Notes: generated by a model not told the origin, from the letters alone. DNA of 64,000 nt from JAQBDA01 sp041301185 (GCA_041301185.1 JBFYSV010000202.1:11226-75225), one strand, 5' to 3'. Shown: positions 16,408 to 24,901, counted from the first letter of the stretch. Translations and numbers: made by a program.

Positions 16408-18177
16408 TTATCGAGCCCCACGGCGTCCAAACTGTCGTTCCAGGAGGTCCACCGAGAGATGGATCATTGTAGGACGCCCATGCGGGCAGGTGCGGGGTGA
16501 CTTACAATTTTCCAGATCGGCAAGCAGGGCGCGCTGTTCCTGGGGAGAAAGGGTTTGACCGGCTTTGACTGCTGCCCGTTTACAGATCCGGGCAACCAGC
16601 ATTGCTTCGATCTCTTTCTGCAACGGCGTCTCGTCCTCCTCAAAGTCTTCAACCAGGCTATGTAAAGCAGAAGCTGGATCGATACCGGCTAATAAAAGCG
16701 GTATCGCCCGCACTATAAAGGTATTCCTACCAAATTCTTCCACTCGAAAACCAATCTTCGCCAGGTGGTTAAGCTGTTCGGAAAGTAGGCTAGCCTGGGC
16801 TGACGTCAAATTCACCGTTTGGGGTTCTAATAAGGTCTGGGCAGTAACCCCTTCATAACCCGTATCTGGTTGCCCTACTGCCAGCATCATCTTCTCGAAC
16901 AACACTCGTTCGTGAGCTGCATGTTGGTCAATCAGATACAGACCATCAGGTCCTTCTGCAACCAGGAAAGCAGACGCCACCTGACCGACCAGGCGCAGAA
17001 GCGGGATTCGGTTTTGGGTGGGCGGCAACTCGCTTTGTGATCCTTGGCGGTTTCCGATCCATGTGGGTGCTTGCTCTGGAGTCGTTGGTGTGGTCTCCCC
17101 GGGTCCAACCCAGAGTTCGTTCTCAAATTTGGGTTGGCTTTGCCAGTCACCTGTTTTCCAGTAGGGTGACGTGCCAAGCGCTGGGACCGGTGTGTGGGCA
17201 AGTAATGCCCGTCGAACAGCACTCTGGACAACCCGAAACACGACATTCGGTTCGCGAAACTTTACCTCGGCTTTCGTTGGATGTACATTCACATCCATCT
17301 CTTCAGCAGGCATCTCCAGGAATAATACAGCCAATGGATACCTGCCAACCATTAACAGGGTATGGTATGCCTGCAATAATGCCGTTGACAAGGAAACGTC
17401 TTGCACAGGTCGCCGATTGACAAAAAACGTCAATTCGCGCCGGTTTGACCTTGTAATCGAAGTGGGGCTGATAAAACCCGAAATTTGGATAGCCCCATCG
17501 ACTGCCAGGACTTCGAGCATCTGTTTGGCAATCTCGATCCCATAGAATGACGCCAGCACTTCCCGGCGGTTGCCATTCCCGCTGGTCATCAAGGATGGGC
17601 GATAATCTTGGTGCATCTGGAAGCGTACCTGCGGGTAGGCTAATGCATAGCGCGTGACCAGATTATCTATGTATCGCTTTTCAGTAGCTTCGCTTTTTAA
17701 GAACTTCAAACGAGCGGGGACGTTATAGAATAGGTTTTCAACCCGGACGATGGTTCCAACCGGTGACCCGACTGTCTCGAGAGTGCCCGCATGGCCTCCC
17801 TCAATATATAATCGTGCTCCTTCATCATCCTCCCGAAAACGAGAGATAATGGTCATTCGGGACACCGATCCAACCGCAGCCAGCGCTTCTCCTCGGAATC
17901 CGAGCGTGCTGATATGGAACAAGTCATCCGCCTGGGATAATTTGCTCGTGGCATGCCGCAGAACTGCCAATGGTAACTCACTCGCTGGAATACCAAAGCC
18001 GTTATCAGACACTTCGATTAGTTTTCTCCCCGCCAATTCAATCGCAAGGTTAACCTTGGTCGCCTGCGCATCCAGCGCGTTCTCAACCAACTCCTTGACC
18101 ACAGAAGCCGGCCGTTCTACGACCTCACCCGCTGCGATCTGCGAAGCTACCTCATCATCAAGCAAATGGATTGGCAT
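16408..18177 (-). CDS. mutL: DNA mismatch repair endonuclease MutL
   Basis: GHKL ATPase that couples mismatch recognition by MutS to strand nicking. The chosen ATG gives the canonical N-terminus MPIHLLDDEVASQIAAGEV (589 aa). A further 17 codons are open upstream, but a TATAAT lies 6 bases before this ATG, so the longer form is unlikely. GHKL motifs ELVENALDA, DNGFGIP and TLGFRGEALAAVGS are intact. The C-terminal metal-dependent nuclease motif DQHAAHERVLFE is present, along with ACR/CPHGRP-type segments, so this is a nicking MutL as in bacteria lacking MutH. It is convergent with the histidine kinase and divergent from the HAD gene. Confidence 0.96.
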   Translation of the reverse strand: MPIHLLDDEVASQIAAGEVVERPASVVKELVENALDAQATKVNLAIELAGRKLIEVSDNGFGIPASELPLAVLRHATSKLSQADDLFHISTLGFRGEALAAVGSVSRMTIISRFREDDEGARLYIEGGHAGTLETVGSPVGTIVRVENLFYNVPARLKFLKSEATEKRYIDNLVTRYALAYPQVRFQMHQDYRPSLMTSGNGNRREVLASFYGIEIAKQMLEVLAVDGAIQISGFISPTSITRSNRRELTFFVNRRPVQDVSLSTALLQAYHTLLMVGRYPLAVLFLEMPAEEMDVNVHPTKAEVKFREPNVVFRVVQSAVRRALLAHTPVPALGTSPYWKTGDWQSQPKFENELWVGPGETTPTTPEQAPTWIGNRQGSQSELPPTQNRIPLLRLVGQVASAFLVAEGPDGLYLIDQHAAHERVLFEKMMLAVGQPDTGYEGVTAQTLLEPQTVNLTSAQASLLSEQLNHLAKIGFRVEEFGRNTFIVRAIPLLLAGIDPASALHSLVEDFEEDETPLQKEIEAMLVARICKRAAVKAGQTLSPQEQRALLADLENCKSPRTCPHGRPTMIHLSVDLLERQFGRRGAR

Positions 18178-18183
18178 AATCGA

Positions 18184-18189
18184 ATTATA
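18184..18189 (-). promoter_or_regulatory. -10 TATAAT of leaderless mutL
   Basis: Perfect TATAAT on the minus strand, 6 bases before the mutL ATG at 18177. No Shine-Dalgarno. It fixes the start codon choice. Confidence 0.65.
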
Positions 18190-18271
18190 AGATGAACAAG
18201 GTAAATATGCCATATCGGGAGAAAGCAAACGACTTCTGATAACTGGAGCCTGTAGTGGTATGCGTTTCTTT

Positions 18272-18277
18272 TATAAT
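18272..18277 (+). promoter_or_regulatory. -10 TATAAT of leaderless HAD phosphatase gene
   Basis: Perfect TATAAT ending 6 bases before the ATG at 18284, without Shine-Dalgarno. Its arrangement mirrors the divergent mutL promoter about 85 bases away. Confidence 0.65.
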
Positions 18278-18283
18278 AGAAGC

Positions 18284-18934
18284 ATGACACGTTTCCGAAC
18301 CCTATTTTTTGACCTGGACGATACCCTGTATGATAACAGCAATGGATTATGGGAAGCTATCCGCAACCGTATGGGGGAATACATTCAAAATCTGCTTGGA
18401 TTGACACCAGATGAAACCGCAACCCTACGCCGGAACTATTTCACGACCTACGGCACCACGTTACGCGGACTGCAAATCCACCATCAGGTGAACAGTGACG
18501 ATTATCTTGCGCATGTCCATGATCTGCCATTAGACCAATTTCTACAGGCAGACCATGATCTTCGAGGTATGCTTAGCAGCCTGCCACATCGAAAATTTAT
18601 CTTTACCAACGCAGACGATGCTCATGCCATCCGAGTCCTGGACATACTGGGTGTTCGTGATTGCTTCAATGGGATTATCGATGTACATGCCCTTGGCTAT
18701 CATTGCAAACCAGAACCAGAAGCGTATCAGATCGCCATGCAGCTGGCTGGCGAGGAAGACGTTTCCAGGTGTCTTTTCATTGATGACTCGCCCCGTAATC
18801 TAGCCACCGCTCGCCAGCTTGGATTTACAACCATCCTGGTCGGCAACCACAACATTGACCAGACAGCGCATTACTCAATAGCCAATTTGAAAGATTTGCC
18901 AGAACTGCTGCCTGAATTATGGGTAAAGGAATAG
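18284..18934 (+). CDS. HAD-superfamily phosphatase, pyrimidine 5'-nucleotidase type
   Basis: A 216-residue cytosolic phosphatase. HAD motifs in order: I FFDLDDTLYD (nucleophile and acid Asp at about 10 and 12), II FTNAD, III Lys in CKPEPEAY, IV FIDDSPRNL. The helical cap with YTLGLRGL-like layout resembles the SDT1/PPM1-type pyrimidine nucleotidases, so a nucleoside monophosphate or sugar phosphate is the likely substrate. The ATG at 18284 was chosen over an upstream in-frame ATG at 18260 because of the TATAAT 6 bases before it. The CoA-transferase-like gene follows after 4 bases, so they are probably co-transcribed. Confidence 0.88.
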   Translation: MTRFRTLFFDLDDTLYDNSNGLWEAIRNRMGEYIQNLLGLTPDETATLRRNYFTTYGTTLRGLQIHHQVNSDDYLAHVHDLPLDQFLQADHDLRGMLSSLPHRKFIFTNADDAHAIRVLDILGVRDCFNGIIDVHALGYHCKPEPEAYQIAMQLAGEEDVSRCLFIDDSPRNLATARQLGFTTILVGNHNIDQTAHYSIANLKDLPELLPELWVKE

Positions 18935-18938
18935 GCGA

Positions 18939-19730
18939 ATGACCCAATTGCTGACGATCGATGAAGCCGCGGCTCAGGTGCGCTCTTCCACAACACTGGC
19001 GTTAGGTGGATTAACCCTCTACCGTAGACCGGTTGCATTTGTAAAAGCCCTCTTGAAACGCTTCCACGCCGAGGGACAACCAACCGGGTTATCTTTAATT
19101 GCCTTCACTGCTGGGATGGAAAGCGACCTCTTGGTAGGGGCAGGGATGGTTGCCAATATCCGCTCCTGCTATTTTGGCCTGGAAATCTTTGGCCTAGCAC
19201 CTATGTTCACCTATTACGCCAACCACGGCATGATCCATATCATCGAAGAAACAGAGGGTAGCCTGGCTTTCGGGTTACGCGCCGAGATGGCAGGGATCGG
19301 TTTTATGCCTGGACGCGGATGGATCGGTACCGATTTGCCGAAGCTGCGTCCCGATGTGAAAACAATCCGTGATCCTTATACGGGTGAAGAACTGATGGCT
19401 TTTCCCGCCATTTCTACGGACATTGCCGTGGTGCATGCTCTGCGTGCCGATAATGATGGAAATGCACAAATTGGCGATAACAAGGGAATCGATCTGGAGC
19501 TGGCATTAACGGCAAAAACGCTGATCGTTACTGCTGAAGAAATCGTCCCCTACCTGGATAAAGCCGACATCGTTGCTCCTTTTGTGGATGGGCTGGTCCT
19601 GGCTCCATCCGGCGCCCTACCCACTTCCTGCCACCCCCTTTACCCCATGGATGGAATCAAGATCATGGCCTATTCGGAACAAGTCAGTGATCCAGAGTCT
19701 TTCCGCAATTTTCTGGCTGGCTGGTTATAA
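18939..19730 (+). CDS. CoA-transferase family I alpha-subunit-like protein, unpaired
   Basis: A 263-residue protein resembling the alpha subunit of glutaconate/3-oxoacid CoA-transferases: TLALGGLTLYRRPVAFVKAL is the glycine-rich CoA-binding start, then GLEIFGLAPMF, EMAGIGFMPGRGW and GNAQIGDN. Family I enzymes need a beta subunit carrying the catalytic Glu, usually encoded immediately downstream. No beta gene follows here; an S41 protease does. It could act with a subunit encoded elsewhere or have another role. It starts 4 bases after the HAD gene, with GGAATAGG before the ATG. Confidence 0.8.
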   Translation: MTQLLTIDEAAAQVRSSTTLALGGLTLYRRPVAFVKALLKRFHAEGQPTGLSLIAFTAGMESDLLVGAGMVANIRSCYFGLEIFGLAPMFTYYANHGMIHIIEETEGSLAFGLRAEMAGIGFMPGRGWIGTDLPKLRPDVKTIRDPYTGEELMAFPAISTDIAVVHALRADNDGNAQIGDNKGIDLELALTAKTLIVTAEEIVPYLDKADIVAPFVDGLVLAPSGALPTSCHPLYPMDGIKIMAYSEQVSDPESFRNFLAGWL

Positions 19731-19804
19731 ATTCCCCGGCGAATTCCGGTTATTACATATTTCTTGTATAGCTTTTATCTATTTCTAATCATGATATGGT
19801 AATC

Positions 19805-19810
19805 TATAAT
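19805..19810 (+). promoter_or_regulatory. -10 element upstream of the S41 protease gene
   Basis: Perfect TATAAT about 85 bases before the ATG at 19896. The -35 is poor. The following leader contains a small hairpin TCCACA-AAGC-TGTGGA. Confidence 0.45.
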
Positions 19811-19895
19811 GATAAGAGTCCACAAAGCTGTGGAACGAATAGATACTCTACACTGAAGTGATATTCAGGCGAAATTACCAACGAGGACGGATTGC

Positions 19896-21179
19896 ATGGA
19901 AACACGGGAGCCGGTTATGAAATCAAGGGTGTTTGTCACCATAATTGCTATATTTATCGGTTTAATCATTATTGCTGGGGCTTGTTCGGCTGGTTTTGCC
20001 GCGGGCAGGTTTATCGCTCCGCAGGCTTCATTGACTTCATTTTTGTTTGCACAAAACGATAGCGAGCAATCCGCGCAGCCCACCGGCGGCGAGGCGGACG
20101 GCAATACACCTGCTGACCTCGAGACGATTTTTGAGCCTTTCTGGCAAGCCTGGGATTTGATCCATGATCAATTTGTTGATCAACCCGTGGATGATGCCGC
20201 CCTCATGCGTGGCGCAATCAGAGGAATGATGGACTCTTTAGGTGATCCGCATACCTCCTATTTGGATCCTGAGGAATACAAGGAGCTGACGACCCAATTA
20301 CAAGGGGAAGAGGAGTATGAAGGCATTGGCGCTTGGGTTGATACCAGCAGCGATTACTTAACCATCATCAGCCCGATGCCGAAATCCCCGGCAGATAAGG
20401 CAGGCTTGAGGACCGGAGATAAAATTATTGCCATCGATGGCGAGGACATGACTGGTGTCGATGGCGAGGTTGTCCGAAAACAAGTGCTCGGCCCTGCTGG
20501 CTCTTCCGTTACCTTAACCATTCTAAGAGAGGGTGAAGAGCCTTTCGATGTTCTCATCACACGCGCCAGTATAAATGTCCCCAGCCTGGAAAGCAGGATG
20601 CTGGAAGGCGATGTTGGATATGTCCACCTTTACGTGTTTGGGGATAAAACCAGGGATGAGCTGCGCACAGCATTAAAAGAATTGCTAGCTCAAAATCCAA
20701 CCGGGCTAATTTTGGACTTGCGATATAACGGTGGTGGTTTTCTTACCACTGCGATCGAGGTTGCATCGGAATTCATCGACGATGGCGTGATCATGTACGA
20801 GGAATTTGGAGACGGTAATCGCAAGACCTATGAAGCGAAAAAAGGTGGTATCGCAACGGAGATTCCGCTGGTGGTCTTGGTGAATGAGGGGAGTGCATCA
20901 GCTTCCGAAATTGTTGCTGGTGCTATCCAGGATCGAGAGCGAGGCACCCTGGTAGGAGCGACCACCTTCGGCAAGGGTTCAGTGCAAATACCCACCCAGC
21001 TCATAGACCAACAAGGAGCTGTGCGCATCACTATCGCTCGCTGGCTGACACCCAGTGGGCGAACGATCCACGAAGTTGGTCTACAACCTGATGTTGAAGT
21101 ACCGATTACGGATGAAGATACCGCCAACGACCGCGATCCTCAATTGGATAAAGCTATTGAAATCCTGACTCAACCCTAA
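19896..21179 (+). CDS. S41-family carboxy-terminal processing protease (CtpA type)
   Basis: A 427-residue exported protease. An N-terminal membrane segment (about 12-32) acts as signal anchor. An acidic/Gln linker, a PDZ domain (about 130-215, with SPADKAGLRTGDKIIAIDGEDM) and the S41 core follow. The catalytic pair is Ser335 (GSASASE) and Lys360 (TFGKGSVQ), with Gln364, and the 25-residue spacing equals that of Bacillus CtpB. Such proteases trim extracellular or membrane proteins. GAGGACGG precedes the ATG. A second ATG at 19917 is the alternative start. It is probably monocistronic. Confidence 0.95.
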   Translation: METREPVMKSRVFVTIIAIFIGLIIIAGACSAGFAAGRFIAPQASLTSFLFAQNDSEQSAQPTGGEADGNTPADLETIFEPFWQAWDLIHDQFVDQPVDDAALMRGAIRGMMDSLGDPHTSYLDPEEYKELTTQLQGEEEYEGIGAWVDTSSDYLTIISPMPKSPADKAGLRTGDKIIAIDGEDMTGVDGEVVRKQVLGPAGSSVTLTILREGEEPFDVLITRASINVPSLESRMLEGDVGYVHLYVFGDKTRDELRTALKELLAQNPTGLILDLRYNGGGFLTTAIEVASEFIDDGVIMYEEFGDGNRKTYEAKKGGIATEIPLVVLVNEGSASASEIVAGAIQDRERGTLVGATTFGKGSVQIPTQLIDQQGAVRITIARWLTPSGRTIHEVGLQPDVEVPITDEDTANDRDPQLDKAIEILTQP

Positions 21180-21222
21180 AGGAATAATCAAAACGGGGCT
21201 GCTGGGTAAATTACAAAAAACG

Positions 21223-21317
21223 TAGGAGTTACGCACTTGATTGGGAAAGTGGAGGTTTTTTGGTTGGGGTAGCCCCCCCCAAACACCCTCCACTCCCCCT
21301 GAACTGAGTAAGTCCTA
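21223..21317. mobile_element. MITE-like element, 95 bp
   Basis: The ends are imperfect inverted repeats: left TAGGAGTTACGCACTT, right AACTGAGTAAGTCCTA (reverse complement TAGGACTTACTCAGTT, 13 of 16 matching). Inside, AGTGGAGG (21248-21255) pairs with CCTCCACT (21287-21294), and TTTGG/GGGG pairs with CCCC/CCAAA around TAGC, so the whole element can fold into one long hairpin. It carries no ORF. GGACTTACGCA-type ends occur on IS and MITE families in cyanobacteria and Chloroflexota (from memory). No clear target duplication is visible. Confidence 0.65.
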
Positions 21318-21351
21318 AAACAATAACAAATTTATTGGAGGAATAACGAGA

Positions 21352-22044
21352 ATGTTCTTTTATGATCCAAGATATATCCTTTTTATGGCTCCTGCCTTCA
21401 TTCTGATGGTGGTTGTTCAATGGTATGTTCAATCAGCTTACAAGCGCTGGAGCAAAGTCCCCACCCTTTCCCGTCTCACTGGGGCTCAGGCAGTTCAGCG
21501 TCTAATCCAGCAAAGGGGATTGTTTGAGGTCCGAGTTGAAGGTGTAGCCGGTAACTTAACCGACCATTATGATCCCAGGAGTAAAGTTTTACGCCTATCT
21601 CAGGGCGTGTACCAAGGCAGTTCAGTTGCTGCCCTGGCTATTGCTGCCCATGAATTGGGACATGCAATGCAAGACAAAGAGGATTACTTCCCGCTGCGTT
21701 TTAGAGCAGCGCTCGTACCGGCAGTAAATATCGGTTCCTATCTGGGTTGGATCTTAATTCTTATTGGCTTACTGTTAGGCTTCACCCAGCTTGCCTGGCT
21801 AGGCATTGCTATCTTTGCTTTGGGAGCTTTGTTTGCCCTGGCGACCTTGCCTGTAGAGCTCAATGCTTCAGCTCGCGCCAAACAAATGCTTTCCGAGTCT
21901 GGGTTAATCGTCGGGCAAGAAGAAATGCGCGGCGTGAACAACGTTCTCAATGCCGCCGCAATGACCTACGTGGCAGCTCTGGTCACTGCAGTCTTGCAAT
22001 TACTGTATTACGTTACCCTCATCTTCGGCCGAAACCGGGACTAA
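21352..22044 (+). CDS. Membrane zinc metalloprotease, YugP family
   Basis: A 230-residue protein of the neutral zinc metallopeptidase 2 (YugP) family. It has an N-terminal membrane helix (about 8-26), a cytosolic zinc site HELGH at about residue 102 in IAAHELGHAMQD, and two further hydrophobic segments at about 120-170 with one at the C-terminus (about 200-225). FELNASARAKQML-type sequence after the third helix is typical. Substrate unknown. TTGGAGG stands about 9 bases before the ATG. It is preceded by the MITE-like element and followed by a large inverted repeat. Confidence 0.9.
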   Translation: MFFYDPRYILFMAPAFILMVVVQWYVQSAYKRWSKVPTLSRLTGAQAVQRLIQQRGLFEVRVEGVAGNLTDHYDPRSKVLRLSQGVYQGSSVAALAIAAHELGHAMQDKEDYFPLRFRAALVPAVNIGSYLGWILILIGLLLGFTQLAWLGIAIFALGALFALATLPVELNASARAKQMLSESGLIVGQEEMRGVNNVLNAAAMTYVAALVTAVLQLLYYVTLIFGRNRD

Positions 22045-22064
22045 CCCCCACCCGATCAACCAAC

Positions 22065-22118
22065 ACCTTCCGAAGCCCATCGTGGTTAGTAATTTCCATG
22101 GAAACGGCTTCGGAAGGT
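22065..22118. repeat. Perfect 13-bp inverted repeat with palindromic loop
   Basis: ACCTTCCGAAGCC (22065-22077) is the exact reverse complement of GGCTTCGGAAGGT (22106-22118). The 28-base loop contains a 12-base perfect palindrome TTTCCATGGAAA (22093-22104). No T-run follows, so it is not a classical terminator, though it may end the YugP transcript or form a cruciform. Confidence 0.8.
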
Positions 22119-22155
22119 CAATTTGTGTCGTGGAATCTTTTCTCCTCTAATCCAG

Positions 22156-22161
22156 TATAAT
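22156..22161 (+). promoter_or_regulatory. -10 TATAAT of leaderless flippase-like gene
   Basis: Perfect TATAAT ending 7 bases before the ATG at 22169, without Shine-Dalgarno or obvious -35. Confidence 0.6.
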
Positions 22162-22168
22162 CTGGTCT

Positions 22169-23182
22169 ATGCGGAACATAATTCTAGCAATTGTTCTCCT
22201 CTTGGGCGGAGTATTCGTTGTGTTAAGGCTTGGAGAAGTGCAGCAAGTCGCTGATACACTGAGAAGGGGCGACTGGCGGTTTATTGGTTTGGGATTTATT
22301 CTCGAAGTATTATGGATGGTCACCATCGCCGCTTCTTACAAAGTAATTTACCATGCGATGGGGTTGCGAGAGCGCTTTGAGAGGCTACTGCTGATTTCAT
22401 TATCGGCGACATTTGTAAACATTGTTGCACCATCGATTGGCATGGGCGGGATGGCGGTTTTTATCAACGAAGCCCGGCGAAAAGGATACTCAACCGGCCG
22501 GGTTACCGCAGCTGGGGTGTTATTTGTATTGCTCGATTATTTCGGGTTCCTGGGATTGCTTGTTTTGGGTTTATTGGTATTGTTTCGCCGGGGTCAATTA
22601 TCCTCTACGGAGATCATTGCTTCCGGTCTACTTCTCGCAGTAGCGTTATTTTTAGCTTACCTGGTCTATATTGGATTACGCTCATCTGAAGCGCTCGGGA
22701 GAATTCTTGCCAGACTGGCCAGCCTGGTGAACCGAGTATTTGCCTTATTTAAACGTCCACAATACCTTTCAGAACAGCGCGCATACCATTTTGCCCACGA
22801 AACATCCATAGCTCTGAATGAGTTAATTAAGAGACCCTATCACCTCTCGGCAGCGGTCGGTCTCGCGCTTACAACAAAAATCATTCTCCTCTGCATTCTG
22901 CTTATGATGTTTCTGGCATTTGGGACCGAAATTTCTATAGGCACGCTCGTCGCCGGATTCAGCATAGGCTATTTGTTCCTCATCGTATCCCCGACTCCAG
23001 CAGGAGTTGGTTTTGTTGAAGGTGGTCTTACACTGGCTCTCACCAGCCTGTCTGTACCGCTTGGGGCAGCTGCTGTGATCACCTTGGCATATCGCGGAAT
23101 TACTTTTTGGCTACCGCTTCTTCTAGGCATGCTTGCCTTCCGTATCCTACCTCATACTGGTGAAGTTCGCACTCTAGCATGA
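22169..23182 (+). CDS. Flippase-like integral membrane protein (LPG synthase TM-region family)
   Basis: A 337-residue protein with about eight hydrophobic segments matching the UPF0104 / lysylphosphatidylglycerol-synthase transmembrane domain. Visible signatures are IVAPSIGMGGMAVFINEARRKG, and near the end SPTPAGVGFVEGGLTLAL and YRGITFWLPLLLG. It lacks the cytosolic aminoacyl-transfer domain of MprF, so it is more likely a lipid or glycolipid transporter than a synthase. The product starts MRNIILAIVLLLGGVFVV. It appears monocistronic, with its own leaderless promoter. Confidence 0.88.
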   Translation: MRNIILAIVLLLGGVFVVLRLGEVQQVADTLRRGDWRFIGLGFILEVLWMVTIAASYKVIYHAMGLRERFERLLLISLSATFVNIVAPSIGMGGMAVFINEARRKGYSTGRVTAAGVLFVLLDYFGFLGLLVLGLLVLFRRGQLSSTEIIASGLLLAVALFLAYLVYIGLRSSEALGRILARLASLVNRVFALFKRPQYLSEQRAYHFAHETSIALNELIKRPYHLSAAVGLALTTKIILLCILLMMFLAFGTEISIGTLVAGFSIGYLFLIVSPTPAGVGFVEGGLTLALTSLSVPLGAAAVITLAYRGITFWLPLLLGMLAFRILPHTGEVRTLA

Positions 23183-23191
23183 TCCAATCTA

Positions 23192-23220
23192 TTGACGCGC
23201 ACTCTCATTCACGCTAGAAT
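23192..23220 (+). promoter_or_regulatory. Sigma-70-type promoter of the trkA pair
   Basis: TTGACG (23192-23197), 17-base spacer, TAGAAT (23215-23220). The ATG at 23253 has GGAAGG upstream. Confidence 0.75.
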
Positions 23221-23252
23221 CATGGCGCTTATCTCAAGGAAGGTGAAAGAAC

Positions 23253-23897
23253 ATGAAATACATCATTGTTGGATGTGGCCGGGTAGGTTCTGAACTTGCC
23301 TATACACTTTTCACCAAGGGACATACGGTAGCCATAATCGACCACCTTGCATCGGCATTCAACAATCTTCACCCTGAATTCAGGGGAAGAATGATCGAGG
23401 GCGAAGCACTGAATAAAGATGTGCTTCTAAGAGCTGGTATCGAAACGGCGGATGGGTTAGCCACGGTTACCAATTCAGATACCCTAAATTCTGTGGTCGC
23501 CCACATTGGACGGACTGCATATCACATTCCGCGGGTTGTTGTACGCAATTACGATCCGGATTGGCGACCATTACATGAAATTTTCGAACATCAAATCGTG
23601 AGTTCATCAAGCTGGGGAGCCCAAAGGATCGAGGAGATGCTGGCTCACCCGGATATGCACACCATCTACTCTGCGGGCAATGGAGAGGTGGAGATTTACC
23701 AGTTCATCGTATCTCACAAATTCGATGGTAAAAAACTGGGTGATATCATCCCCAACTCCAATTGCTCACCTGTATCGCTTACCCGAGCGGGGAAAGCCAT
23801 CCTGCCAGACTGCAATACGATTGTGCATGAAAACGACATTGTACTGGTCAGTGCTATCCTGGAAGGCATCCAGGCCCTGCGCCAGCAGCTGATTTGA
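23253..23897 (+). CDS. TrkA/KtrA-type K+ channel regulator, first copy
   Basis: A 214-residue cytosolic gating subunit with an N-terminal RCK Rossmann domain (GCGRVGSELA at about 6-15, acidic strand end IID) and a C-terminal TrkA-C domain (about 140-214). It would bind NAD(H), ATP or ADP and gate a TrkH/KtrB pore. No pore gene is present in the window. It starts a two-gene unit, and the second TrkA follows after 18 bases. The RCK half is somewhat divergent: LASAFNNLHPEFRGRMIEGEALNKD is the usual loop after the second strand. Each partner has a full domain set, so this is not a split gene. Confidence 0.92.
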   Translation: MKYIIVGCGRVGSELAYTLFTKGHTVAIIDHLASAFNNLHPEFRGRMIEGEALNKDVLLRAGIETADGLATVTNSDTLNSVVAHIGRTAYHIPRVVVRNYDPDWRPLHEIFEHQIVSSSSWGAQRIEEMLAHPDMHTIYSAGNGEVEIYQFIVSHKFDGKKLGDIIPNSNCSPVSLTRAGKAILPDCNTIVHENDIVLVSAILEGIQALRQQLI

Positions 23898-23915
23898 TCT
23901 ACGGAAGGATATTCT

Positions 23916-24590
23916 ATGTTTGTAGTCATCGTTGGTGGCGGTCGCACTGGTACCCAGCTTGCATCGATCTTGATTCTCCAAAAACATCAGGTTCACATCA
24001 TCGAACGCCGTCCAGATGTTTTGGCGCGGATTCACCGAGAGTTGCCCACAGAGATCATTTATGAAGGTAATTATTCCGATCCCTTAGTCCTCGAGCAAGC
24101 TGGGGTGAAAAATGCTGATGTTGTGGCAGCCTGTACGGTGAATGATGCCGATAATCTGGCCGTTTGCTTCCTGGCTCGAAGGCGCTACAACACTCCTCGC
24201 ACGATCGCGCGAGTCAACAATCCCCGCAATGCCTGGCTTTTTGATGAGAAGTTCCACGTAGATGTTGCCCTGAACAACGCTGAGATCATGGCACGGATGA
24301 TCGAAGAGGAAATGTCGATGGGCGACATGATTACACTCCTCAAGCTACGCAGGGGAGATTATTCGTTGGTCGAAGAGAAAGTTCCGCCCAAGGCAAAGCT
24401 GATTGGGATGGCGATCAAGGACCTGGCATTACCGGAGGAGTGCGTCATCGCAGCGATTATCCGACACGGCAAGGTCGTTGTTCCCAGAGGCATCACAGTT
24501 TTCGAGGAAGGTGATGAAGTACTGGCGATCACCTCCCACGATGGAGCCATCCAACTCATGGATTTGTTTTCACCGCCAAATCCCGTTTGA
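23916..24590 (+). CDS. trkA: TrkA-type K+ channel regulator, second copy
   Basis: A 224-residue protein with RCK-N (GGGRTGTQLASIL at about 7-19, IIERRPDVLARI) and TrkA-C (about 140-220, PPKAKLIGMAIKDLALPEECVIAAI). It keeps the classical acidic ribose-binding Glu better than the first copy. GGAAGGA precedes the ATG. The two copies probably form a hetero-oligomeric gating ring as in other tandem TrkA pairs (inference). Its stop codon overlaps the -35 of the rpmH promoter. Confidence 0.93.
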   Translation: MFVVIVGGGRTGTQLASILILQKHQVHIIERRPDVLARIHRELPTEIIYEGNYSDPLVLEQAGVKNADVVAACTVNDADNLAVCFLARRRYNTPRTIARVNNPRNAWLFDEKFHVDVALNNAEIMARMIEEEMSMGDMITLLKLRRGDYSLVEEKVPPKAKLIGMAIKDLALPEECVIAAIIRHGKVVVPRGITVFEEGDEVLAITSHDGAIQLMDLFSPPNPV

Positions 24591-24615
24591 CCAAATTCAG
24601 TGGTTTGAGTATAAT
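24587..24615 (+). promoter_or_regulatory. Strong sigma-70-type promoter of rpmH
   Basis: TTGACC (24587-24592), exactly 17 bases, TATAAT (24610-24615). The leader to the rpmH ATG is about 40 bases and includes TAGGGA as the ribosome binding site. Confidence 0.85.
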
Positions 24616-24662
24616 AAAATTTCGTGTACGAAGAACTTATTGAAGAGAGATAGGGAATTTAA

Positions 24663-24839
24663 ATGCCAAAGAGAACATATCAACCTAAGATTCGCCGCAG
24701 AGTGCGCGTCCATGGATTCCGAAATAAAATGGCGAACGCAGGAGGCCGTAAGGTTCTTAAGAGCCGCCGACTAAAAGGTCGTTACCGCTTGACGGTCTCC
24801 AAAAACAATCACGTGAAGAAAATCAATTGGAATAGCTAA
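24663..24839 (+). CDS. rpmH: Large ribosomal subunit protein bL34
   Basis: A 58-residue highly basic protein beginning [19 protein letters not shown] with the conserved [17 protein letters not shown] core, which is unmistakable bL34. The C-terminal extension ([18 protein letters not shown]) is longer than the 44-46 aa of many bacteria. It is driven by the strong promoter at 24587-24615 and followed by rnpA, the standard arrangement near chromosome origins. Confidence 0.97.
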   Translation: MPKRTYQPKIRRRVRVHGFRNKMANAGGRKVLKSRRLKGRYRLTVSKNNHVKKINWNS

Positions 24840-24901
24840 AGAGCGATGCACCTGGCAGGCGTTCCTTCTAATCCAGATCATGATTCGCATTAGACCCATA
24901 G

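Noticed and set aside
23253..24590. Possibility that two adjacent TrkA proteins are one gene split by frameshift
   Set aside because: Each has its own nucleotide-binding domain, TrkA-C domain, SD and normal length.
24801..24820. TCACGTGAA core resembling a parS site near the parAB genes
   Set aside because: Only about 10 of 16 positions of the consensus match, and it lies inside rpmH codons for a conserved Asn-His-Val-Lys stretch.
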